A stretch of DNA of 5,023 nucleotides from Armatimonadota bacterium (GTDB lineage: Bacteria; Armatimonadota; HRBIN16): positions 1 to 5,023 of the forward strand of contig JAPWUZ010000201.1 of assembly GCA_028275265.1 (NCBI GenBank), given 5' to 3'. Below the pieces are notes generated by a model. The model was not told the DNA's origin. It was given only the letters and a program-made list of their open reading frames with translations, and ran no database searches. The first letter of the stretch is position 1. Each line of letters opens with the position of its first letter. Shown in pieces: positions 1 to 5,023 of this stretch. Both the position numbers and the translations under genes were made by a program.

Positions 1-368
1 CGCGGGTATTGGCGGAGATTGTGGAACCCCGAATGCGTGAGCTGTTTGAGCTGGTATACGAGGAAATCAAGAAATCGGGTACGGCGGGCATGTTGCCCGG
101 CGGACTGGTGCTGAGCGGAGGCGGTAGCCTGATGCGCGGTGTGGTGGAGCTGGCGCGAGAGGTTACCGATATGCCGGTGCGGGTCGGCAAGCCGATGAAT
201 ATTGGGGGGCTGGTAGATAGGGTAGATAGTCCGGTATTTGCAACGGGTGTGGGGCTACTTTTATACGGGCTGGAACATTCTTACATGGTCGGTGACACCC
301 GCCATCGTTCGTTCTGGCAGGGTGTGATGGCATGGTTCCGCCGTTTGCTGTCACGTTTTGCACAATAA
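1..368 (+). CDS. ftsA: Cell division protein FtsA, C-terminal part (5' truncated by window edge)
   Basis: FtsA is an actin-like ATPase that tethers FtsZ filaments to the cytoplasmic membrane and recruits later divisome proteins. The reading frame is open from the window edge (first full codon at position 3), so the gene begins upstream. The TTG at position 9 lies inside the gene and is not a start. About 121 residues are visible. They include the FtsA-type sequence AEIVEPRMRELFELV, then the glycine-rich nucleotide-binding loop GGLVLSGGGSLMRG, then PVRVGKP and the segment SPVFATGVGLLLYG that closes the actin-like fold. After a short linker the protein ends in an amphipathic helix rich in Trp, Phe, Leu and Arg (FWQGVMAWFRRLLSRFAQ), which matches the membrane-targeting sequence of the family. 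The stop is TAA at 366-368. ftsZ starts 30 bp downstream in the same direction, the classic ftsA-ftsZ order. Identification is firm. Confidence 0.95.
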   Translation, partial: RVLAEIVEPRMRELFELVYEEIKKSGTAGMLPGGLVLSGGGSLMRGVVELAREVTDMPVRVGKPMNIGGLVDRVDSPVFATGVGLLLYGLEHSYMVGDTRHRSFWQGVMAWFRRLLSRFAQ

Positions 369-398
369 TCTCAAATCCATCATAGGGGGCTAAACACC

Positions 399-1553
399 AT
401 GGCTGGCGTAAGACAGTATGCTCAGATTAAGGTCATCGGCATCGGTGGTGGTGGCACAAACGCCGTGAACCGCATGATCGAAGCAGGGCTGGTTGGGGTG
501 GACTTCTGTGCCATGAACACCGATGTGCAGGTGCTGGAGATTTCCGCCGCCGAGAAGAAGGTTCAGCTCGGCGAGAATCTAACCAGAGGGTTGGGGGCGG
601 GCGGCAATCCCCAGATTGGTCGTAGCGCCGCGGAGGAGAGCAAGAACGAAATCATGAAGGCGCTGGAAGGTGCCGATATGGTGTTCATCACCGCAGGCAT
701 GGGTGGTGGCACGGGCACGGGCGCAGCGCCTGTGGTCGCGCAGCTGGCGAAGGAGATGGGTGCACTGACCGTCGCGGTGGTGACGAAACCGTTCAATTTT
801 GAGGGACCGCGCCGGATGCAAATCGCCGAGGAGGGCGTCGCCAACCTGCGCGAGCATGTGGATACGTTAATCGTCATTCCCAACGAGCGTTTGCTCAACG
901 TGGTAGAAAAACGCACTACTTTAGTGGAAGCCTTCCGCGCCGCCGACGATATTCTCAGGCAGGGCGTGCAGGGCATTTCCGACATTATTACCATCCCGGG
1001 CTTGATCAACGTGGACTTTGCGGACGTGAAGACCATCATGTCCAACGCAGGTCCTGCGCTGATGGGAATCGGGCACGGTAGTGGCGAACACCGCGCCCGC
1101 GAAGCAGCGGAAAGCGCCACGAACAGCCCTCTGCTGGAAACCTCCATCGACGGCGCACAGCGCGTGCTCATTAATGTGACCAGCGGTCCGGATATGACTC
1201 TGCAGGAGTTGAGCGAAGCGGCAGCGGTTATCCAGAGCCTTTGCGACCTGGAAACAGCACACATCATCTACGGGCACGTGGTGGACCCGAAGATGGAGGG
1301 TGAAGTGAAGATTACGGTGCTGGCGGCAGGTTTACCTGCCTCTTCGCAGGGTCCTCTGGCGGAACGTCCGGCGCAGCGTCCAGAGCCCATGCGACGCCCG
1401 GAGACTGTTGGGGAACGTATGGGAGGAATACCGACTCGCCCCGCGGAGCGTACCTCCGCGGCGCCTTCGGGCGCACCGGAACGCCAGCCCCAGCAAGCAC
1501 CGGTGAACGAAACCGATTACGACATCCCGACGTTCCTTCGCAGGCGCGGCTAA
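399..1553 (+). CDS. ftsZ: Cell division protein FtsZ (tubulin-like GTPase)
   Basis: FtsZ polymerises with GTP into the cytokinetic Z-ring at midcell. The 384-residue protein is complete and of normal length. The N-terminal GTPase domain begins with GGGGTNAVNRM (residues 16-26). The tubulin signature GGGTGTG lies at 102-108. The T7 synergy loop NVDFADV is at 204-210, with N204, D206 and D209 in the positions that complete GTP hydrolysis across the polymer interface. The C-terminal domain ends near residue 310. It is followed by a disordered linker of about 60 residues rich in Pro, Arg, Ala and Glu, and then the conserved C-terminal peptide DYDIPTFLRRRG, which binds FtsA and other partners. The ATG start at 399 is supported by an AGGGGG ribosome binding site at 384-389, nine bases upstream, and by the usual short tail before the first beta strand. 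The 30-bp gap from ftsA suggests co-transcription. The stop is TAA, and a terminator-like hairpin follows. Confidence 0.99.
   Translation: MAGVRQYAQIKVIGIGGGGTNAVNRMIEAGLVGVDFCAMNTDVQVLEISAAEKKVQLGENLTRGLGAGGNPQIGRSAAEESKNEIMKALEGADMVFITAGMGGGTGTGAAPVVAQLAKEMGALTVAVVTKPFNFEGPRRMQIAEEGVANLREHVDTLIVIPNERLLNVVEKRTTLVEAFRAADDILRQGVQGISDIITIPGLINVDFADVKTIMSNAGPALMGIGHGSGEHRAREAAESATNSPLLETSIDGAQRVLINVTSGPDMTLQELSEAAAVIQSLCDLETAHIIYGHVVDPKMEGEVKITVLAAGLPASSQGPLAERPAQRPEPMRRPETVGERMGGIPTRPAERTSAAPSGAPERQPQQAPVNETDYDIPTFLRRRG
1441..1474 (+). other. Two adjoining hairpins in the ftsZ linker coding region, one with a UUCG tetraloop
   Basis: Two perfect inverted repeats share one base. The first pairs CCGCGGAG (1441-1448) with CTCCGCGG (1454-1461) around a 5-nt loop. 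The second pairs GCGCC (1461-1465) with GGCGC (1470-1474) around TTCG, giving the very stable C(UUCG)G tetraloop in RNA. Both fall in codons for the disordered linker, where protein constraint is weak. They may affect translation or mRNA stability, or may simply reflect Pro/Arg/Ala codons in GC-rich DNA. No tract of T follows, so this is not an intrinsic terminator. The pairing is seen directly; any function is inference. Confidence 0.4.
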
Positions 1554-1577
1554 AGTCACTGCGTGAATGCTCCCTGA

Positions 1578-1613
1578 AGCGAGGGGCGAGGCTCACTACC
1601 TCGCCCCCTTGCT
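1578..1613. terminator. Hairpin at the convergent junction, candidate bidirectional terminator
   Basis: GGGGCGAGG (1583-1591) pairs perfectly with CCTCGCCCC (1599-1607) around a 7-nt loop. The stem extends to AGC (1578-1580) with GCT (1611-1613) if C1608 is bulged and one G-T pair is allowed. It begins about 25 bp after the ftsZ stop, and its outer arm overlaps the TAG stop (1612-1614) of the opposing gene, so it could serve both transcripts. No clear run of T follows on either strand, so it is not a textbook intrinsic terminator. It may rely on Rho or act by protecting the 3' end. Confidence 0.5.
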
Positions 1614-2397
1614 ACACGCCTGCGATAATGCGGTCGATACGCTGCGCGACATCGCGCAGGTAGTTCGCGTCTCCGCCGCCCAGCTCGGCCGTCAAGAATC
1701 CCCTGTAACCTACCTCGTCCAGCGCCTTGCGCACCTCTCGCCAGTTCACGTCGCCTTCCAGCAGGTTTACAAACTGGCGTGTGCTGCGCTTGAAGTCCTT
1801 CAGGTGAATACGCTGGATGCGTTTGCCCAGAGTGCGTATCCAGTCCTCCGACCAGCCGAAAGCCAGTACGTTGCCCACATCGAAGTATGCCTTCACGCAT
1901 GGGCTGCGGAACTCATCCACATACCGCGCGAACTCCAGTGGACTGAGCAGGAAGTTATTCCAGACGTTTTCCACCGCGATGACCACTTTCAGCTTTTCCG
2001 CCAGAGGAATCAGCTTGCGAATGTTCTGCTGAGAGCGGGTATAAGCATCTGCGTACCGTGTGCTTTCATTGACGATGGCAGGTACCAGCAGCACCGTATC
2101 GGCTCCCAGTTCTTTGGCACAGTGCAGAGCCGCCTGCATATCCTGAAGACCCTTTTCCACCGTGCGCGGGTCGGCGCTGGAGAGTGGAGCGTGCCATCCT
2201 CCGTAGATAATAGAATGAACGGGTACACCGCTCAATTCCGATGCCGCGCGAATCTTCTTTATCTCTTCCGGGTCGCTGATAGGGGGAGCCTCGATGCCGT
2301 CAAACCCCACCTCTTTTGCCAGATTGAAACGCTCGACGTAGCTGAGGTTGCCGGGCAGCATAGAAAGTATCAGCGCTTTTTTCAGACCGTTCTGCAT
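1612..2397 (-). CDS. Sugar phosphate isomerase/epimerase family protein (TIM barrel, AP-endonuclease-2-like)
   Basis: This 261-residue cytoplasmic enzyme belongs to the xylose-isomerase-like TIM-barrel superfamily (AP_endonuc_2 fold), whose members isomerise or epimerise sugars and sugar phosphates using a divalent metal. Barrel landmarks are visible in order: GFDGIEAP (31-38), YGGWHAPLSS (65-74), GADTVLLVPAIV (98-109), AVENVWNNFLLSP (141-153), AYFDVGN (170-176), RIHLKDFKR (196-204), EGDVNW (214-219) and GFLTAELGGGD (233-243). The expected metal ligands are E143, D173, H198 and E238. The pattern resembles the UlaE/SgbU (L-ribulose-5-phosphate 3-epimerase / hexulose-6-phosphate isomerase-like) branch, but the true substrate cannot be read from sequence. 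The frame stays open upstream to 2625. The ATG at 2397 is chosen because a perfect AGGAGG lies nine bases before it and family homology begins there. It is divergent from the sugar kinase gene, suggesting shared sugar metabolism and possibly shared control. Confidence 0.9.
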   Translation of the reverse strand: MQNGLKKALILSMLPGNLSYVERFNLAKEVGFDGIEAPPISDPEEIKKIRAASELSGVPVHSIIYGGWHAPLSSADPRTVEKGLQDMQAALHCAKELGADTVLLVPAIVNESTRYADAYTRSQQNIRKLIPLAEKLKVVIAVENVWNNFLLSPLEFARYVDEFRSPCVKAYFDVGNVLAFGWSEDWIRTLGKRIQRIHLKDFKRSTRQFVNLLEGDVNWREVRKALDEVGYRGFLTAELGGGDANYLRDVAQRIDRIIAGV

Positions 2398-2406
2398 TGC
2401 CGTCTG

Positions 2407-2412
2407 CCTCCT
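2407..2412 (-). promoter_or_regulatory. Ribosome binding site that decides the start of the TIM-barrel gene
   Basis: On the minus strand AGGAGG ends nine bases before the ATG at 2397-2395. The open frame extends 76 codons further upstream, into and past the start of the divergent kinase gene. That upstream part encodes low-complexity, non-family sequence, so this site settles the shorter start. Confidence 0.85.
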
Positions 2413-2500
2413 ACACCGTTTTAAACCTTCGTTCCCTAGCGCTTTTGGCGAATCCTGCCTGTGAAGGGACTTTTCGGGAAGGATGCGACGAGGGCACGGG

Positions 2501-2525
2501 GGAATCAAAGCATGGCAAGGATTCC
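2501..2525. repeat. Short inverted repeat GGAATC-N13-GATTCC, possible operator
   Basis: GGAATC (2501-2506) and GATTCC (2520-2525) form a 6-bp inverted repeat centred about 29 bp before the kinase start and just upstream of its ribosome binding site. A further GAATCC occurs at 2450-2455 in the same intergenic region. The placement suits a repressor operator for the divergent pair. The arms are short, no regulator gene lies in the window, and chance is a real alternative. Confidence 0.25.
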
Positions 2526-2541
2526 ACTGAGGTGAAGATTC

Positions 2542-3480
2542 ATGCCGCAGGTGCTTTCTCTGGGTGAGCTTCTGGTGGAGGTAATGCGCCCTGCTGTAGA
2601 CCAGCCTCTGGATGAACCGGGGCAATTTGTGGGGCCATACCCCAGTGGCGCACCGGCGATTTTTATCGATGCAGTGGCGCGATTAGGCGTGTCCTGTGGC
2701 TTCCTCGGCGTGGTGGGCGACGACGCGTTCGGCAGATGCATTCTGCGCCGGCTGAGGGCAGATGGTGTGGATGTGCGCCACATACGCACGGTGACACACC
2801 GGACGACCGGTATCGCTTTTGTTTCCTACCGTTCAGATGGCTCGAGGCAGTTTCTGTTTCATCTACCCCAGTCTGCTGCGGCTCTGTTAAGCCCTGAAGA
2901 CGTACGGGATGACTACCTGCACGGTGTGAAGGCATTGCATGTCACCGGCTCAGCGCTAAGCATCAGCGATTGTGCCCGGGAGGCCTGTCATCGGGCGGTC
3001 AATCTCGCCAAGCAACACGGGGCGATAGTCAGCTTTGACCCCAATATCCGCCCGGAACTGCTGGGAGTGGAGGCGGTTCGGGAATTGTGCGAGCCGGTGC
3101 TGCAGGCTTGTGATGTGCTTTTGCCGAGCGGCGGCGAAGCGACCATGCTGACGGGCGATGCGGATGAGGAAAAGGCATGTCGCCATCTTGTGGAGAGGGG
3201 CATACCCATTGTGGTGCTGAAGCGCGGTGTGCAGGGATGCGTGGTGTTCACCGATAACGAGCAGGTGCATGTCCCTGCCTTCCCTGTGACGGAGGTAGAC
3301 CCCACAGGAGCGGGTGATGCTTTCGCAGGTGGCTTCGTGGTTGCGATGCTACGGGGGATGTCAGTGGTCGAGGCGGCTCGATTCGCCAGCGCCATCGGGG
3401 CACTGGCAGTCACCAGGCAGGGACCAATGGAAGGGTTACCTATCCTTGCGGAGGTGGAAGCGTTCTTGTCGTCGGTGTAG
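2542..3480 (+). CDS. PfkB-family sugar kinase (tagatose-kinase-like / KDG-kinase-like)
   Basis: This 312-residue cytoplasmic ribokinase-fold enzyme should transfer phosphate from ATP to a sugar or sugar acid. The N-terminal substrate half has SLGELLVEV (6-14), the glycine-rich segment GPYPSGAPAIFIDAVARLG (31-49) and the first PfkB signature GVVGDDAFG (56-64). FDPNIRPEL (165-173) is typical of ketose and 2-keto-3-deoxygluconate kinases. The second PfkB signature DPTGAGDAFAGGF (253-265) carries the catalytic base D259 and the anion hole. The PSGAPAIFID segment recalls the tagatose-kinase-like branch, but fructokinase or 2-keto-3-deoxygluconate kinase activity cannot be excluded. The ATG start is supported by GAGGTGA at 2529-2535, six bases upstream. 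An aldolase gene follows after 18 bp on the same strand, so the product is probably passed toward a phosphorylated ketose that the aldolase cleaves. Family assignment is sure; the substrate is inferred. Confidence 0.93.
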   Translation: MPQVLSLGELLVEVMRPAVDQPLDEPGQFVGPYPSGAPAIFIDAVARLGVSCGFLGVVGDDAFGRCILRRLRADGVDVRHIRTVTHRTTGIAFVSYRSDGSRQFLFHLPQSAAALLSPEDVRDDYLHGVKALHVTGSALSISDCAREACHRAVNLAKQHGAIVSFDPNIRPELLGVEAVRELCEPVLQACDVLLPSGGEATMLTGDADEEKACRHLVERGIPIVVLKRGVQGCVVFTDNEQVHVPAFPVTEVDPTGAGDAFAGGFVVAMLRGMSVVEAARFASAIGALAVTRQGPMEGLPILAEVEAFLSSV

Positions 3481-3498
3481 CTGGAGGAGCGGGAGGGG

Positions 3499-4347
3499 AT
3501 GCATCTGAAAGAGGCTCTGGAGTCATGCCGACAGCATGGAGCGGCTGTTCTGGCAACGAATTTTTACAATGCGGAGACCCTGCTGGCAGTGTTGCGCGCT
3601 GCCCGTGAGGTAGGCTCTGTGTTGATTTTGCAAACATCGCCCGCTACGTTGAGCTACCTCGGGCTGGAAACGGCTGTGGCGATGGCTCGTGCCGCCAGCC
3701 GCGAGATGGGCGTCACGGCATGGTTGCACCTGGACCATGCGCGCGATACAGACCTGGTGCGCCGGTGTATAGAGGCTGGTTACGATTCGGTGATGATAGA
3801 TGCCAGCGAGAAAGATTTTGACACCAATGTCCGCCTTGCCCGGGATGTGGTTGCCCTGGCGCGTCCGCGTGGTGTGCTGGTGGAAGCCGAGCTGGGATAT
3901 GTGCCCAAGTTGGGTGAACGTGAGGCAGAAGAGTTCGACATGACTTCGCCCGAACAGGCGAAACGCTTTGTGCAGGAGACGGGCGTGGACCTGCTGGCGG
4001 TTGCCATCGGCAATGCGCACGGGTTCTACAAGCGGCAGCCCCGGCTGGACATCGGGCGGCTGAAAGCCATTCGGGAGAGCGTGGATGCGTTTCTGGTGCT
4101 GCACGGCGCGTCGGGAATACCCGATGACCAGTGGATCGAGGCAGTGCGAAACGGTATTGTGAAGGTGAACTTCGCCACCGAAATCAAGGATACCTTTATG
4201 GCTTGCCTTCGTGAGGCTATCTCCGGCTCGGACAGTATCGATATCCGGCAGGTTTTTCCCCCTGCGATGCAGGCAGTAACCGCGCTGGTGAAGGGCAAGA
4301 TGCAGCTGTGCGGGTGGCAGGATTCGCGCGTTACCCCGGCTAAGTAA
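3499..4347 (+). CDS. Class II (zinc-dependent) ketose-bisphosphate aldolase, GatY/KbaY/Fba type
   Basis: This enzyme cleaves a ketose 1,6-bisphosphate (fructose or tagatose type) to dihydroxyacetone phosphate and glyceraldehyde 3-phosphate, using zinc. The 282-residue length is normal for the GatY/KbaY subgroup. Landmarks in order are NFYNAETLLAVLRAA (21-35), HLDHA (77-81) with catalytic D79 and zinc ligand H80, GYDSVMIDAS (94-103), VEAELG (128-133), AIGNAHGFYK (169-178) with zinc ligand H174, LHGASGIPD (201-209) with zinc ligand H202, and KVNFATEIK (222-230) for phosphate binding. The 28-residue spacing between H174 and H202 matches the known tagatose-bisphosphate aldolases. The start ATG has GGAGGAG (3483-3489) nine bases upstream. 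It lies 18 bp after the sugar kinase stop and 19 bp before alr, all on one strand, suggesting an operon. Fructose versus tagatose specificity, or another related ketose, cannot be told from sequence. Confidence 0.93.
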   Translation: MHLKEALESCRQHGAAVLATNFYNAETLLAVLRAAREVGSVLILQTSPATLSYLGLETAVAMARAASREMGVTAWLHLDHARDTDLVRRCIEAGYDSVMIDASEKDFDTNVRLARDVVALARPRGVLVEAELGYVPKLGEREAEEFDMTSPEQAKRFVQETGVDLLAVAIGNAHGFYKRQPRLDIGRLKAIRESVDAFLVLHGASGIPDDQWIEAVRNGIVKVNFATEIKDTFMACLREAISGSDSIDIRQVFPPAMQAVTALVKGKMQLCGWQDSRVTPAK

Positions 4348-4366
4348 AGCAAAAACGGTCTTTGCA

Positions 4367-5023
4367 ATGGGAACAGAGAATCTGCCTCTTTTCTCGCGAA
4401 CCACTGTTGTCATCCGTCGTTGCGCGCTGGCTCATAACGTCGAGTGGCTCCGCAAGCGTCTCCCGCCACGTACGCGCATCATGGCGGTGGTGAAAGCCAA
4501 CGCTTATGGACATGGAGCGGCGCTCCTCGCTCCCGCGCTTCAGCAGGTTGGCGTAGACGCTTTTGGTGTGGCGGCAACAGCGGAAGCGAGGGAGCTGCGC
4601 GACGCAGGCGTCACCGCGCCGATTTACCTGCTCAGCCCCGTGTTGCCCGATGAGGCGGAAGCGGTATTGTCAACGCGGGCTGTCTGCCTGGTGCAGGACA
4701 TGGACTTCGTGCGCCGTCTCTCACAAGAGGCTTGCAGGCACGGGCAAAGCCAGGAGGTGCACCTGAAGGTAGATGTGGGCATGAGCCGTTTCGGGGTCTC
4801 ACCCGAACGCGCCGCGCAAATAGCCCAGGCGATAGAGGACATGCCGAACGTGCGCTTAACAGGCATCGCCACCCATTTCCCCTGTGCCGACTCCGATGCC
4901 GACCTAACCCGCTCGCAGTGGAACCTGTTCGAGCGCATTGCCGGAGAGGTGTCGCACCGATTGGGCAGACCATTAATGCGCCACGCAGCTGCCAGTGCAG
5001 CGGTGCTGAACGTGCCGGAGGCG
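4367..5023 (+). CDS. alr: Alanine racemase, N-terminal part (3' truncated by window edge)
   Basis: Alr is a cytoplasmic PLP enzyme that converts L-alanine to D-alanine for peptidoglycan cross-linking. The 219 visible residues cover most of the N-terminal TIM barrel. MAVVKANAYGHG (39-50) holds K43, which forms the Schiff base with PLP, and Y47. KVDVGMSRFG (134-143) holds R141, and GIATHFPCAD (166-175) holds H170. HAAASAAVLNVPE (206-218) is the phosphate-side loop with S210, where family members usually have Asn-Ser; here the Asn position is Ala (A209). The C-terminal beta domain with the catalytic tyrosine lies beyond the window. The ATG at 4367 is the only plausible start: the next in-frame ATG is at residue 39, past conserved sequence. 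No Shine-Dalgarno motif is visible in the 19-bp gap after the aldolase stop, so translation may be coupled to that gene. A related Alr-fold racemase with another amino acid substrate is the main alternative. Confidence 0.93.
   Translation, partial: MGTENLPLFSRTTVVIRRCALAHNVEWLRKRLPPRTRIMAVVKANAYGHGAALLAPALQQVGVDAFGVAATAEARELRDAGVTAPIYLLSPVLPDEAEAVLSTRAVCLVQDMDFVRRLSQEACRHGQSQEVHLKVDVGMSRFGVSPERAAQIAQAIEDMPNVRLTGIATHFPCADSDADLTRSQWNLFERIAGEVSHRLGRPLMRHAAASAAVLNVPEA

Larger units (their letters stand above)
2398..2541. promoter_or_regulatory. Divergent intergenic region expected to hold both promoters
   Basis: These 144 bp separate the start codons of the minus-strand isomerase/epimerase gene and the plus-strand sugar kinase gene, so promoters for both must lie here or inside the neighbouring genes. 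No convincing -35/-10 pair stands out on either strand. The AT-rich TTTTAAACC (2420-2428), read on the minus strand, is the best -10-like stretch but has no good partner. Each gene has a strong ribosome binding site at its edge of the region. Confidence 0.5.

Noticed and set aside
9..11. TTG as a start codon for a short protein
   Set aside because: The frame is open to the window edge and the sequence is the interior of FtsA, so this is simply a leucine codon.
563..1267. Long open frame of 234 codons on the minus strand opposite ftsZ
   Set aside because: It is antisense to the most conserved part of ftsZ, matches no family I recognise, and is explained by the codon bias of the plus-strand gene.
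1567..2424. Open frame of 285 codons on the plus strand opposite the TIM-barrel gene
   Set aside because: It mirrors the minus-strand gene, which has clear metal ligands and barrel motifs plus a perfect ribosome binding site. The plus-strand product has no recognisable motif and its start lies in the hairpin region.
2443..2465. Minus-strand TTCACA as a possible -35 box (revcomp of 2460-2465)
   Set aside because: At a 17-bp spacing the -10 position reads GCGCTA, far from TATAAT, so no promoter is called.
2398..2625. Upstream extension of the TIM-barrel gene (76 extra codons)
   Set aside because: It would overlap the start of the divergent kinase gene, encodes non-family sequence, and ignores the AGGAGG site placed correctly for the ATG at 2397.
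3523..4413. Open frame of 296 codons on the minus strand opposite the aldolase gene
   Set aside because: The plus strand encodes a complete class II aldolase with all zinc ligands. The minus-strand translation is rich in His, Gln and Arg with no family pattern.

Overview
This window looks like ordinary chromosomal DNA from a moderately GC-rich bacterium (roughly 58-60 % G+C by eye). Every open stretch is covered by a recognisable housekeeping or central-metabolism gene. No mobile element, CRISPR array, tRNA or rRNA was seen. The lineage cannot be fixed from the sequence. The combination of ftsA-ftsZ with a sugar-catabolism cluster and strong GGAGG-type ribosome binding sites would fit an Armatimonadota-like or other deep-branching lineage, but that is a guess.

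Layout. (1) Positions 1-368 hold the 3' end of ftsA, closing with an amphipathic membrane-targeting helix. (2) Positions 399-1553 hold a complete ftsZ, 30 bp downstream on the same strand. It has a full GTPase core, a Pro/Arg/Ala-rich linker and a conserved C-terminal peptide. (3) A GC-rich hairpin at 1578-1613 lies at the convergent junction with the next gene. (4) Positions 1612-2397 (minus strand) encode a TIM-barrel sugar-phosphate isomerase/epimerase. (5) A 144-bp divergent intergenic region separates it from (6) a PfkB-family sugar kinase at 2542-3480, which is followed after 18 bp by (7) a class II ketose-bisphosphate aldolase at 3499-4347. (8) 19 bp later, a 3'-truncated alanine racemase gene (alr) starts at 4367 and runs off the window.

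How the genes may work together. FtsA anchors FtsZ filaments to the membrane, and the two form the core of the Z-ring. The isomerase/epimerase, kinase and aldolase together look like a compact ketose/uronate-type sugar route: isomerise or epimerise, phosphorylate, then cleave retro-aldol to trioses. The exact substrate is unknown. The kinase most resembles the tagatose-kinase-like branch of PfkB, and the aldolase is of the GatY/KbaY/Fba type. Alr makes D-alanine for peptidoglycan and appears to be transcribed with the kinase and aldolase.

Nothing here amounts to a clearly new biological system. The points worth a second look are the sugar cassette lying between division and cell-wall genes, a pair of tandem hairpins (one with a UUCG tetraloop) in the ftsZ linker, a terminator-like hairpin overlapping a stop codon, a possible operator upstream of the kinase, and a non-consensus cofactor-site residue in Alr.
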